A stretch of 64,000 nucleotides of DNA from Maricaulis sp017643475 (GTDB lineage Bacteria; Pseudomonadota; Alphaproteobacteria; Caulobacterales; Maricaulaceae), in assembly GCF_047123815.1 (NCBI RefSeq), contig NZ_CP138920.1:2108001-2172000 (forward strand), read 5' to 3'. The notes beneath the pieces are model-generated. The model worked only from the letters and a program-made list of their open reading frames with translations. It did no database searches and was not told the origin of the DNA. Of this stretch, positions 17,894 to 26,334 are shown piece by piece. Made by a program: the position numbers and the translations under genes. Positions within the stretch are counted from its first letter, which is position 1, and the number at the start of each line of letters is the position of its first letter.

Positions 17894-18708
17894 GCAGCCA
17901 CTGTTGGCTGCGCCCGTGACTCGTTAGCTGCGGGTGAAAACCCCACCATGAACTCGGTCAATGCCGGGCGGTATTTACGACCGATCCGAACCTTCGATCC
18001 ATTGTTGAGCTCCACCGCATAAACACCGTGCTTGTCGCTGAGCGTCTTCACGAGGGCACGTGTATTGATGATGCCGGAGCGGTGAATTCGCAGGAAGGCC
18101 GATGGATCGAGCGTCTCCTCAAGTTCACGCATGGAAATGCGGTGCAGCAACTGGCGATGCTGAAGATGGAAGTACACATAGCCCCGTGCCGCTTCGATCC
18201 AGATGATCTCGGATTGCGGTACCCGGATGATCTCGTTGCGCTGCTTGATCCAGAAATCCTTGAAGTTTGGTGAGGTCGCGCCGGGTGTACGAGATTGCCG
18301 GAGCGCTTCAATCGTCTCTGTCATAACTTCAATTCGAGCGGCCGCTTCGCGTTCGCGAAGTTGCGTGTCCAATCGTCGAACTGTTTCTTCCAATCGCACT
18401 GGATTAACCGGCCGCAGGATAAAATCGGAAGCGCCCATATCAAACGCAGGTGCTGCCATCTCAGGAAGATTGCTGCACAAAACGACCAACGGGTACATGC
18501 CGACTTCGTTCAATTCGCGCGTGATGCGTTCAAACTCGAAACCATCGGCGTCCAGGAAAAGGACATCCGGGTTTAATTCCTTGCAGGCTGTTACTAAGGC
18601 CCGACCTGAGCGATAACATTCGACAGATCGAACCCGCGGGAAACCGATCAGCGCATCACGCAGGTGTTCGGCCTGAGAGATGCTCGATTCGTAAGCGACC
18701 ATTCGCAT
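17890..18708 (-). CDS. LytTR-type response regulator with a degenerate receiver
   Basis: A 272-residue DNA-binding regulator. Residues 1-115 look like a CheY-type receiver: Glu7 replaces the usual acidic pair, DVLFLDADG provides Asp53/Asp55, but the conserved KP is replaced by RP (DFILRPVN), so phosphorylation is doubtful. A charged helical linker (about 110-140) leads to a LytTR domain (about 155-255) with EIIWIEAARGYVYFHL, FLRIHRSGIIN and KVRIGRKYRPAL. GAGGA lies 6 bases before the ATG. No histidine kinase is adjacent. It is divergent from the large TonB receptor across a 575-base gap, and a GGCGCC-containing direct repeat lies just upstream of its start. Confidence 0.88.
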   Translation of the reverse strand: MRMVAYESSISQAEHLRDALIGFPRVRSVECYRSGRALVTACKELNPDVLFLDADGFEFERITRELNEVGMYPLVVLCSNLPEMAAPAFDMGASDFILRPVNPVRLEETVRRLDTQLREREAAARIEVMTETIEALRQSRTPGATSPNFKDFWIKQRNEIIRVPQSEIIWIEAARGYVYFHLQHRQLLHRISMRELEETLDPSAFLRIHRSGIINTRALVKTLSDKHGVYAVELNNGSKVRIGRKYRPALTEFMVGFSPAANESRAQPTVAA

Positions 18709-19283
18709 TTTTTAGTCCTCAACAATGGTGGCGCCAATTTCCTGGCGCCCTGCCTTTCGACATCCATTCCGAGAGATCCCCACCCTACAGAACTTGGGTC
18801 AACTCGCCCTCCGGAACGCTCCATCGACACAGAAAACTCACAGCCGTTGGTCGATCCTCCCAAGCATTGAGGGCACGAAAATGGTCGCTCGTTCAGGCTG
18901 GGGTTGTCAACGGCAGATCGCCTGACGCTGTCGCGATATTCATGAAATATTGTTCAGCAAAGGGACCGGAAAAGCCGCAAGTCCTGTCGTTCGGGGGGCG
19001 GGGTCAGCCGTTCGACGATGCCCTGATTCTTTTGTTACAATTTAAGGCCGCTTTATGCTTGCCGCCCTGGATTTGGCGCGCGTCATTATCTGTTCGTGAT
19101 TGCAAACCCGGCTTGTGACGCAAGCCCGAGGTTCGTCACATTACGGTTTCGTTGTGCTCGATCCATGCGGCCTTGTCCCCTTTGCGCGGGGGCGGATCGT
19201 ATCGGTACAAGCGGGTCGACCACCTCTGTCGTGATCAATCTAAGCCCTTTGAGTAAGGGCAGGACTGCTACCGAGGGGTACTT
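18709..19283. promoter_or_regulatory. Long divergent intergenic region, LytTR regulator / TonB receptor
   Basis: This 575-base gap holds no convincing gene. Two direct TGGCGCC copies lie at 18729-18735 and 18743-18749, 21-41 bases from the LytTR start codon, a layout that could be an autoregulatory LytTR site. A short hairpin (CCCTT TGAGT AAGGG, about 19246-19260) lies in the receptor leader. GAGGGG precedes the receptor ATG. The receptor may therefore have a long 5' leader. Confidence 0.35.
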
Positions 19284-22200
19284 ATGCAATTCAAAGATAA
19301 AAACGGTATGCTGGCGTCGACCATGCTGGCTGGCCTTTCAGCGCTGAGCCTGGGCGTCGCTCCGGCATATGCGCAAGATGTTGAGCAAATCGATCCAGAC
19401 GCTCAGCAAGGGGAAACTGCGCCGCAGGACCGTATTACGGTAACCGGTTCACGTATCCGTCGCGATGCATTCTCGTCCGCGCAGCCGCTTCAGGTTGTTG
19501 ATGCTGAAAGCGCTGTTCAGCTGGGTGCTGTCGACGCTGCTGCCATCATCGCTCAGTCAACTACGTTGAGTGGCGAGCAGATTGGTGCCGCCATTAACAC
19601 TGCTTCCGGTCAGTCGAATGCCACCGAAATTCCGCCGGATGGTGGTGTCGGTTCCCAGAACGTTGGTTTGCGTGGCCTCGATGCCGAGCGTACTCTTGTT
19701 CTGATGAATGGTCGTCGTCTCGCGCCTGCAGGTGTAGGGGGGGCTCCGACGCGCCCTGACCTGGGTTTGATCCCGTCGTCCCTCATCGATCGTGTTGAGA
19801 TTCTGACCGGTGGTGCGTCGTCGATTTATGGTGCGGATGCTGTTGCTGGTGTCGTAAACATCATTACGAAGACCGAAACGGAAGGAATGGAAATCGACTT
19901 CTTCCGTTCATTCCCGGAAGTCGGCGGTGGTGTTGAATCTCGCGCCTCCTTCGTCATCGGACAATCCTCGGACAACGGTTACATCAACTTCGCGGCGGAG
20001 TACTTCCAGCGCACCGCGACCCGCTTTACCGATATGCCGGGCCCTCATTGTGATGTCGATATTCGTGACATCTTTGTCGATGGCGAGTTTAACAATCGCC
20101 AGACTCTCTGCGTGAGTTTCTTCCCGGACAATGCGTATTCGACTTCCAACAATGGCGAGCTGTGGTTCTATCAGCCTGGTCAGACGGGAACGTTTACGGA
20201 TCTGAACGGAGCCACTGTCTCCATCGATGATTGGGTATTCCGCACCGATGGTATCTGGGCCGGGGACCAGGTTGGAGCCGTCTTTGACCGTTTCCTCTGG
20301 GCTGTTGATTCAGCGCCTGGTTACAATGCGCCGCAGCAATTCGGTGAATTCAACGACAATGACGAACGTCTCAATGCTGACTTCCGCCAGGCTGTCCAAA
20401 CCTTCTCCTTCGTCACGACAGGTGAGATGGACCTGGACATCACGGATAGCTTTGCTCCGACCTTCTTCTTTGAACAGTTCTACTCAAATCGTCAGACGCG
20501 TTCCCGCGCTATGGGCGAGCAGGCTCTGCCGGAACTGCCAGGCTTCATTCCGGAGCTGAACGCGGCCGGAGATGACTGGGTTCGTGATGGAAACGGTGAT
20601 GTTGTTCTCGTCGACAACCCGCTGAACCCGTTCCCTGAGGACGGTGAAGGTATCTTCATCATGGATGAAGACTTCACTCAGATTCGTGAAGCTGAAGTTG
20701 AACAGATCCGCTTCGTCGGCGGTTTCCGCGGCGATATCGGCCAGCTCTTCGGCATTGGTTCGAACTGGGAATATGAAGCTTTTGGTTCCTATGATCGTTC
20801 TTTGGGCTATCAGGCTCAGGAAGTTCTGTTCTCGCCGAATATCGTTCTGGGTTCCCAGTACGTCTTTCTTGATAATGACGGCACGCTGTCTTGTGGTATC
20901 CCGCAGGGCTTGCCGGGTGGTTTCTCCAACCAGGGTTCCCCGACTGTTAACTTCAACATGTGGCCGGACAGCACAGTCGACCGCTGTCAGCCGATTGACT
21001 GGTTCGCGCCGAGCGTTCTTGAAAACGGTGCCTTCGCAACTGACTCCGAGCGCGATTTTGTCACCGCCCTGCGGACAAACCGCACGACGGTTGAGCAGGT
21101 TATCTTTGGTGGCTTCGTCTCCGGCGATCTCTGGGAGATGCCGGGTGGTGTTGTCGGTTCCGCCTTCGGTATGGAATACCGCATCGATAAGATCGACAGC
21201 TCCAATGATGTGACGGTTACCCGCGGTCTGCAGGCGACTGAGACACTTCAGTCCGAAGCAAACGCGGCGGGCGAGACCTGGCAGCGTGACATTTTCGGCG
21301 AGATCAGCCTGCCGCTGATTTCAAATGTTCCGTTCATTCAGGATCTGAGCGTGGATCTGTCGGCCCGTCATACCGAAGAGAAGAACTTCGGTGGTGAAAC
21401 CACGTACGGTGTTCGGTCTTTCTGGCAGGTCAATGACTGGCTTGCGTTGCGCGGTTCCTACAACACGGCCTTCCGTGCTCCGAACCTGCGCGAACAGTTC
21501 CTGGCCGATAATGCCTCCGGCACGACGGCCTCTGGTGGCGACCCGTGTCGGGTTCCGGGTTTGGCTCGTGTAGACACCAATAATGATGGCGTCTTCGAAT
21601 ACGATGCGACCCAGGACACGCGTTCTGCCAACCTGTTGGCACAGTGTGTGGCTTCCGGTGCCGACCCGACCGCTCTGGCCCTGGCGAGCACGAGCTCGGT
21701 CTCCGTGCCGGTTCTCACCTCGGGTAATGTCGAACTGATGCCGGAGACGGCCGAAACGGTCACCGCCGGTTTTGTTATCCAGCCGGACACCGACTGGAAC
21801 CCCGCGTTTGACTTCCTGTTCGACGACTTCTCCGCGTCTGTCACCTACTGGGGTGTTCAGATTGAGGACACAGTCGAAGAACTCTCCGCCGGTTCTGTGA
21901 TTGGCGGATGTTTCAACGGTCAGACCCCGACGCTGTCCAGCGCCCTGTGTGAGCGCATCGAGCGACTGAACACGGGTAACCCGGCTCTGAACGGCCTTGC
22001 GTCTGTCACCATTGACTTTGTCAACCGCGGCATCATCGAGACTGATGGCCTGGACGTGAACTTGCGCTTTGGTCGCGAGTTCAATGTGATGGACCGTGAT
22101 TTCTACGTGTCACTCACATCCAACAACTCCTATGTCTTCTCCTACAAGGAGCAGGCGCAGGCTGGAGATCCGTTTGATCAGGATGTTGGCGAGGACTTCC

Positions 22201-22619
22201 GTCCGCGCTGGACGTCTGACCACAACTTCACGGTCATGCAAGGTGATTGGTCCTGGAACTGGCAGATGCGCTACACCTCTGGTGTCGGAACGCGTGATCG
22301 CCAAGACCAGTTCTTCCCGGATGGCTTTGTCGGTGGTTCTGTATGGTGTGAGTGGTCGAACCCGAATGACCGCTCGAATCCGGTCAACAACTGTACGGTT
22401 TCGGTCCTCGAGGGCATCGACAATTACTGGCAGCACAACACGTCTCTCACCTTCGAGCGCGAAACGTGGCGTATGACGGTCGGCGTTGCCAACGTCTTCA
22501 ACGAGCTGGTCCGCATCGACAGCAGCTCCGGCATTCGTAACCGTAATGGCTACGTTGTCGGTGGCCGCTATGACACTGGTGGTCGTCGCGCGTTCGTAAG
22601 CTTGAACAAGCGCTTCTAA
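19284..22619 (+). CDS. Large TonB-dependent outer-membrane receptor
   Basis: A 1111-residue receptor. The signal peptide ends near APAYAQD, and a TonB-box-like DRITVTGSRIRRD follows. The plug domain shows VGLRGLDAERTLVLMNGRR and DRVEILTGGASSIYGADAVA with GVVNIITK, and the barrel ends in the usual aromatic residue (SLNKRF). The length and many acidic, Asn-rich loops match the Caulobacter/Xanthomonas oligomer-uptake receptors for peptides or glycans. GAGGGG lies 6 bases before the ATG. A terminator follows, so it is monocistronic. The substrate is unknown. Neighbours (divergent LytTR regulator upstream, Lrp and aminotransferase downstream) give weak hints only. Confidence 0.93.
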   Translation: MQFKDKNGMLASTMLAGLSALSLGVAPAYAQDVEQIDPDAQQGETAPQDRITVTGSRIRRDAFSSAQPLQVVDAESAVQLGAVDAAAIIAQSTTLSGEQIGAAINTASGQSNATEIPPDGGVGSQNVGLRGLDAERTLVLMNGRRLAPAGVGGAPTRPDLGLIPSSLIDRVEILTGGASSIYGADAVAGVVNIITKTETEGMEIDFFRSFPEVGGGVESRASFVIGQSSDNGYINFAAEYFQRTATRFTDMPGPHCDVDIRDIFVDGEFNNRQTLCVSFFPDNAYSTSNNGELWFYQPGQTGTFTDLNGATVSIDDWVFRTDGIWAGDQVGAVFDRFLWAVDSAPGYNAPQQFGEFNDNDERLNADFRQAVQTFSFVTTGEMDLDITDSFAPTFFFEQFYSNRQTRSRAMGEQALPELPGFIPELNAAGDDWVRDGNGDVVLVDNPLNPFPEDGEGIFIMDEDFTQIREAEVEQIRFVGGFRGDIGQLFGIGSNWEYEAFGSYDRSLGYQAQEVLFSPNIVLGSQYVFLDNDGTLSCGIPQGLPGGFSNQGSPTVNFNMWPDSTVDRCQPIDWFAPSVLENGAFATDSERDFVTALRTNRTTVEQVIFGGFVSGDLWEMPGGVVGSAFGMEYRIDKIDSSNDVTVTRGLQATETLQSEANAAGETWQRDIFGEISLPLISNVPFIQDLSVDLSARHTEEKNFGGETTYGVRSFWQVNDWLALRGSYNTAFRAPNLREQFLADNASGTTASGGDPCRVPGLARVDTNNDGVFEYDATQDTRSANLLAQCVASGADPTALALASTSSVSVPVLTSGNVELMPETAETVTAGFVIQPDTDWNPAFDFLFDDFSASVTYWGVQIEDTVEELSAGSVIGGCFNGQTPTLSSALCERIERLNTGNPALNGLASVTIDFVNRGIIETDGLDVNLRFGREFNVMDRDFYVSLTSNNSYVFSYKEQAQAGDPFDQDVGEDFRPRWTSDHNFTVMQGDWSWNWQMRYTSGVGTRDRQDQFFPDGFVGGSVWCEWSNPNDRSNPVNNCTVSVLEGIDNYWQHNTSLTFERETWRMTVGVANVFNELVRIDSSSGIRNRNGYVVGGRYDTGGRRAFVSLNKRF

Positions 22620-22626
22620 GAACCAG

Positions 22627-22659
22627 CACCCCGGGCGGATTTGCCCTCTGCCCGGGGTG
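22627..22659 (+). terminator. GC-rich hairpin after the TonB receptor
   Basis: ACCCCGGGC pairs with GCCCGGGGT around a loop, eight bases after the stop codon, and is followed by a modest T-containing stretch (TGTTGTTC). Probable terminator. Confidence 0.7.
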
Positions 22660-22703
22660 TTGTTCGAGCTTGGTATTTCACGATCTTACCCCGCTTGAAG
22701 CGA

Positions 22704-22730
22704 GAACCTCGCCAGTTGCTGGCGGGGTTC
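22704..22730 (+). terminator. Second hairpin between TonB receptor and lrp
   Basis: A 12-bp stem (GAACCTCGCCAG / CTGGCGGGGTTC, one G-U pair) with a TTG loop is followed by TTGTCATTT. It lies between two convergent genes and probably backs up the first terminator. Confidence 0.6.
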
Positions 22731-22733
22731 TTG

Positions 22734-23216
22734 TCATTTGACCGGGAGTTCTGTGGTGTTCTTGATCGCCTCCATGGCGAAACTGGCGCTGACATCTGAC
22801 AAGGGGGCGATGGTGATCAGGCGTTTGTAGACCTCGTCATAATCCTTCACATCCGGCACCACGATCTTGAGCAGATAGTCGATATCCCCGCCCATGCGGT
22901 AGAATTCGACGACCTCCGGCATGCGCGAGACCCCGTCCGCGAAACGGCGTAGCCATTCGCCGTCGTGATTGCTGGTCCGTACCGAAATGAAGAGCGTCGC
23001 ATTCAGGCCCAGAAGGTCGGGATCAAGCAGGGCGACACGTTTGCGGATATAGCCGGCATCGGTCAGCCGCTTGATGCGGCGGGTCGTCGGCGTGGCGCTC
23101 AGGCCAATCGTATCAGCGATTTCCTGCACGGTACGGTCAGAATCGGTTTGCAATAACTCAAGAATGGATCGGTCGTGGTGATCGAGTGACATATTTTCGG
23201 CCATGATAGTGTTCAT
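22734..23216 (-). CDS. Lrp/AsnC-family transcriptional regulator
   Basis: A 160-residue regulator. An N-terminal winged HTH (DRSILELLQTDSDRTVQEIA, then GLSATPTTRRIKRL) is followed by the RAM ligand-binding domain with GGDIDYLLKIVV. This is the amino-acid-responsive feast/famine family. It is divergent from a class V aminotransferase gene, and such neighbours are usual targets, so it probably controls that enzyme. Three in-frame ATGs (23216, 23204, 23192) lie close together without a clear ribosome site, so the exact start is uncertain; the last gives the usual MSLDHHDRSIL beginning. Confidence 0.9.
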   Translation of the reverse strand: MNTIMAENMSLDHHDRSILELLQTDSDRTVQEIADTIGLSATPTTRRIKRLTDAGYIRKRVALLDPDLLGLNATLFISVRTSNHDGEWLRRFADGVSRMPEVVEFYRMGGDIDYLLKIVVPDVKDYDEVYKRLITIAPLSDVSASFAMEAIKNTTELPVK

Positions 23217-23309
23217 CGCTATTTTAGGCGTGTTGTTTGGCTGAAGATAGCGAAAAACGCTCCCTGATTGGCGCTAGATTATTTCCCGGGCAGCTACTCG
23301 GGCAAAATC

Positions 23310-24896
23310 ATGGACGGTCAGATCTCGGAAATCGCTGGATGGGCTTCGGTCCGTTCTGGTCTGGTGGGCGTGACCGCCACGCTGCGCACGCCCTATGGCG
23401 AGCGTCCTCTAATTTATGCTGATTTCACCGCTTCGGGCCGTGCCTTGCGCCAGGTCGAGGACGCAGTCGTGGATCTGCACACGCTCTACGCCAACCCGCA
23501 CACCGAGGACAGCGAGACCGGTCGCGCCTCGGGTGCCTGGCTGCGCGAGGCAGAAGCTGTGATCCGGCGCTGTATAAATGCAGACGAGGGTGATGCGCTG
23601 ATCACCTGCGCTTCAGGCGCAACCGGTGCCATCCACAAACTGCAGGAAATCCTGGGCATCACCTTGCCGCCGGCCAGTGCCGACCGACTGGCGAGCCTCG
23701 AGGTTAAGGATCGCCCGGTCGTTTTCATCGGTCCTTATGAACACCATTCCAACGAGTTGAGCTGGCGTGAAAGCCTGGCGGAGGTCGTGACGGTGCCGCT
23801 CAATGAATGCGGCGATGTCGATTTGATGGCGTTGGAAGAAGCGCTGCATGATCCGGCCTATGAGGGGCGCTTGAAAATTGGCGCCTTCTCGGCAGCCTCC
23901 AATGTGACCGGGCTCAAGACCGATCTGGTCAATCTTGCGCAGCTCCTGCACGAACATGATGCCATTTTGTGTGTCGATGCCGCAGCAAGCGCGCCCTATG
24001 CGCGAATCGACATGCATCCGGCCGAGCATCAGAACGCACAGGTCGACGCAGTGTATTTCTCGCCGCACAAATTCCTAGGCGGGCCCGGGGCATGCGGCGT
24101 GCTGGCCTTCAGCAAATCCCTTTATCGCAAAGACCTTCCTCCCACCCAGAGCGCAGGCGGCACGGTGCGTTATGTCTGGAAGGATGGACATGACTTTATC
24201 GAGGATGTGGAAGCGCGTGAGCGCGCTGGGACGCCGGGCGTGCCCCAGGTTGTACGCGCTGCGCTGGCGATGCAGATCCAGGCCGAGATCGGTTTTGAGT
24301 TGATCGAAGATCGGGAGCAGGCTGCCCTGATGAGGGCCTTTGAAGTCTGGAGGGACAATCCCGGTATCGAGATCCTGGGGCCGGAATGTCCGACGCGTCG
24401 GCTGGGCATCGTCTCCTTCAATATCCGTGACCGGAAGGGCGAGCTGGTTCATCCGCGCCTGGTTACGGTTCTGCTCAATGATCTGTTCGGAATCCAGTCA
24501 CGAGCAGGGTGTTCCTGCGCTGGGCCCTATGGACATGACCTGCTGGGCATTAGCGACGAGGATACGCAACGGATCCGTGCCAAGGTGCTGGACGGTGAAG
24601 CCGGCGCTCGTCCGGGCTGGTGCCGGGTCAGCCTGCATTGGGCCATGAGCGAGGAGGAGATTGGCTATCTCATCGAGGCAATTGGTTTCCTGGGTCAGCA
24701 TGGCTGGAAATTTGTCGAGCAGTACCGCTTCGACCCGGCCAGCGGGCAGTGGGAGCACAAGACCTGTCGGGCCGCTCGCACGCCGGTTTTTCCGAGCTCG
24801 ATTCTGACATCGACCCCGCGCGAGATGACGCGGTCGCGGCCGGTGCGGGAGCTGATGCGAGAGGCCATGTCTGTCGCCAACAGCGCTGTGCTTTAG
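23310..24896 (+). CDS. Class V aminotransferase-fold PLP enzyme (cysteine desulfurase/selenocysteine lyase-like)
   Basis: A 528-residue PLP-dependent enzyme, longer than typical IscS/SufS (about 400). The PLP lysine is Lys254 in SPHKFLGGPG, with Asp223 in ILCVDAAASAP. A flexible-loop cysteine motif (SRAGCSCAGPYGHD) lies near the C-terminal third, as in desulfurases. About 100 extra C-terminal residues are of unknown role. The ATG at 23310 is preferred; TTG at 23268 would add 14 residues. The ribosome site is weak. It is divergent from an Lrp-family gene, which suggests amino-acid catabolism rather than Fe-S assembly. No scaffold proteins are nearby. Confidence 0.82.
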   Translation: MDGQISEIAGWASVRSGLVGVTATLRTPYGERPLIYADFTASGRALRQVEDAVVDLHTLYANPHTEDSETGRASGAWLREAEAVIRRCINADEGDALITCASGATGAIHKLQEILGITLPPASADRLASLEVKDRPVVFIGPYEHHSNELSWRESLAEVVTVPLNECGDVDLMALEEALHDPAYEGRLKIGAFSAASNVTGLKTDLVNLAQLLHEHDAILCVDAAASAPYARIDMHPAEHQNAQVDAVYFSPHKFLGGPGACGVLAFSKSLYRKDLPPTQSAGGTVRYVWKDGHDFIEDVEARERAGTPGVPQVVRAALAMQIQAEIGFELIEDREQAALMRAFEVWRDNPGIEILGPECPTRRLGIVSFNIRDRKGELVHPRLVTVLLNDLFGIQSRAGCSCAGPYGHDLLGISDEDTQRIRAKVLDGEAGARPGWCRVSLHWAMSEEEIGYLIEAIGFLGQHGWKFVEQYRFDPASGQWEHKTCRAARTPVFPSSILTSTPREMTRSRPVRELMREAMSVANSAVL

Positions 24897-25071
24897 CCCG
24901 GCATCCGGTGCGCAGAGTTTTCCGTCGATTGTCCAAGCCTGTCCATATCGCGTTCAGCTAGCTGGACGGTCCCTGAATGACGGGCTCAGCATACGCTCAT
25001 CGAGCCTTCCGTATTTCTGTACATGCCTTCGATGCATCGGGCGTCAGGCACACCAGTTACGGAGTAAGTTC

Positions 25072-25584
25072 ATGAATATGCGTTTTGTCCTCGCCAGTGC
25101 CCTCGCTGCAGTCTCTGTTTTCGGCGCGGCCGATGCAGCCGAGGCCCAGTCCCGCAACCGGGTCACGGTCCAGCAGGACGGCTATCAAAACGAGATCGCT
25201 GGTCGCCAGGGTGGTTATGGCCAACGCATGGTGATCCGCCAGCGCGGTGGCCGCCAGCACGTCACCATCATCCAGGACGGCGCGCGCAATGGCACGACGG
25301 TGGGACAGAGTGGCTATTACAATCAGTCGCATGTCGACCAGTATGGCCGGGACAATGATACCGTCATCGGACAGGATGGTGTCGACAATTACAGCTACAG
25401 CCGCCAGACCGGTCGCCGCAATATCGTCGGTGTGTCCCAGATGGGTCGCAACAACACTGCCGTGACGGACCAGTTCGGCAACAACAACGGTGCCGGCATC
25501 ATCCAGGTCGGCGATGGCCACAACGCCACTATTCGTCAGTCCGGCAATGGCAATGTAACGCTGGTTATCCAGGGTGATCACTAG
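25072..25584 (+). CDS. Secreted curlin-repeat protein (putative functional amyloid)
   Basis: A 170-residue secreted protein. A signal peptide ends near DAAEAQS. The rest is about a dozen consecutive 11-12-residue units with the curlin pattern QxGxxN: QQDGYQN, IQDGARN, GQSGYYN, DQYGRDN, GQDGVDN, RQTGRRN, SQMGRNN, DQFGNNN, RQSGNGN. This is the repeat of CsgA/CsgB-type amyloid subunits. The copies with Arg in place of Gly or Asn are more charged than in E. coli CsgA, which may slow polymerisation. GGAG lies 7 bases before the first ATG. No csgG, csgE or csgF genes are in the window, so secretion would depend on genes elsewhere. Assignment to the family is firm; the function is inferred. Confidence 0.87.
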   Translation: MNMRFVLASALAAVSVFGAADAAEAQSRNRVTVQQDGYQNEIAGRQGGYGQRMVIRQRGGRQHVTIIQDGARNGTTVGQSGYYNQSHVDQYGRDNDTVIGQDGVDNYSYSRQTGRRNIVGVSQMGRNNTAVTDQFGNNNGAGIIQVGDGHNATIRQSGNGNVTLVIQGDH

Positions 25585-25599
25585 GCCCGGTTCGCAGTC

Positions 25600-25623
25600 A
25601 GGCCGATGCCATGGCGTCGGCCT
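25600..25623. terminator. Strong hairpin after the curlin gene
   Basis: AGGCCGATGCC pairs with GGCGTCGGCCT (one G-U) around a 2-base centre, 16 bases after the curlin stop. It lacks a T-run, so it may be a weak terminator or an mRNA-stabilising 3' hairpin between convergent genes. Confidence 0.45.
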
Positions 25624-25677
25624 CCGCGATCAACACATCATGAGTCGGTGTTCGTACACCGGCTTTTGGCTGCCTGC

Positions 25678-26256
25678 TCAGCGGCGGTATTTCAAAAGAC
25701 CCGCATCCCGGAGGTGGTCGTCGATCATCTCGCGCTGGTCCACGCTGAGTGGTGTCAGGCGAGGATAGACCGGCTGGGCCCGGTCATTGCTCCAGGCCTG
25801 GTCCCAGTGATCCGTGCCAGCGATAAAGGCGCGCAGCATGGCCTCGCCGCCGGTCTCGAATGCCCCGATCAGACAGGTGTCGACATAGGATTGCGGAACG
25901 GGATGATCAGCATCGGCGGTTTCGTGTTCCGTGTTAACGACGATCCAGAACTTGCCAGCGGGCAGGTCAGCCGCGTCCAGGCTTGAGCGCTCGACCGGCG
26001 TCCACACATATCCGCGCTCGCGATGGCGCATGTCTGGATTGATCTCCACAGGCACCAGCACCGCGTCCAGCGTCGAGGTCACATCCTCAACCAGGCCCAG
26101 ATAGGTCGCTGCCTCGTCCCGATATCGCACTGACCACGCCCGCCGCCAGCCTGGCAACGCCACCTTCAGCGCCGGCCCGGTCATGTCCGAATAGGTCTCG
26201 CGGCTATGCCGGCTGAGAATACTGCCATAGCCAATCATGTAGTCCGTGGCGGTCAT
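25678..26256 (-). CDS. Gamma-glutamylcyclotransferase-like (AIG2/GGCT fold) protein
   Basis: A 192-residue cytoplasmic protein. The N-terminal YMIGYGSILS contains the YGSL-like substrate-binding loop of the GGCT/AIG2 fold, and VPVEI and AADLPAGKFWIVV fit its beta-barrel. Such enzymes release 5-oxoproline from gamma-glutamyl amino acids or peptides. GGAGC lies 4-5 bases upstream of the ATG. The gene follows the AbgT transporter by 78 bases on the same strand and probably shares its transcript. Together with the M13 peptidases this hints at gamma-glutamyl or peptide salvage, which is inference. Confidence 0.75.
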   Translation of the reverse strand: MTATDYMIGYGSILSRHSRETYSDMTGPALKVALPGWRRAWSVRYRDEAATYLGLVEDVTSTLDAVLVPVEINPDMRHRERGYVWTPVERSSLDAADLPAGKFWIVVNTEHETADADHPVPQSYVDTCLIGAFETGGEAMLRAFIAGTDHWDQAWSNDRAQPVYPRLTPLSVDQREMIDDHLRDAGLLKYRR

Positions 26257-26334
26257 TCAGGCTCCAAACGCAACGGTGCGCGGATTGCTCCGCGCCCCGA
26301 GAGTGGGTTGTCAGGCTGGTGAAGTCTAGCGCCT

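Noticed and set aside
18664..19118. Short + strand frames in the gap between the LytTR gene and the TonB receptor
   Set aside because: They lack ribosome sites and protein-like composition and overlap one another; the gap is better read as regulatory sequence.
25072..25584. A CRISPR array or DNA tandem repeat suggested by the regular pattern in this stretch
   Set aside because: The regularity is at protein level (11-12-residue QxGxxN units with varied codons), not conserved DNA repeats with spacers. No CRISPR-like array was seen anywhere in the window.
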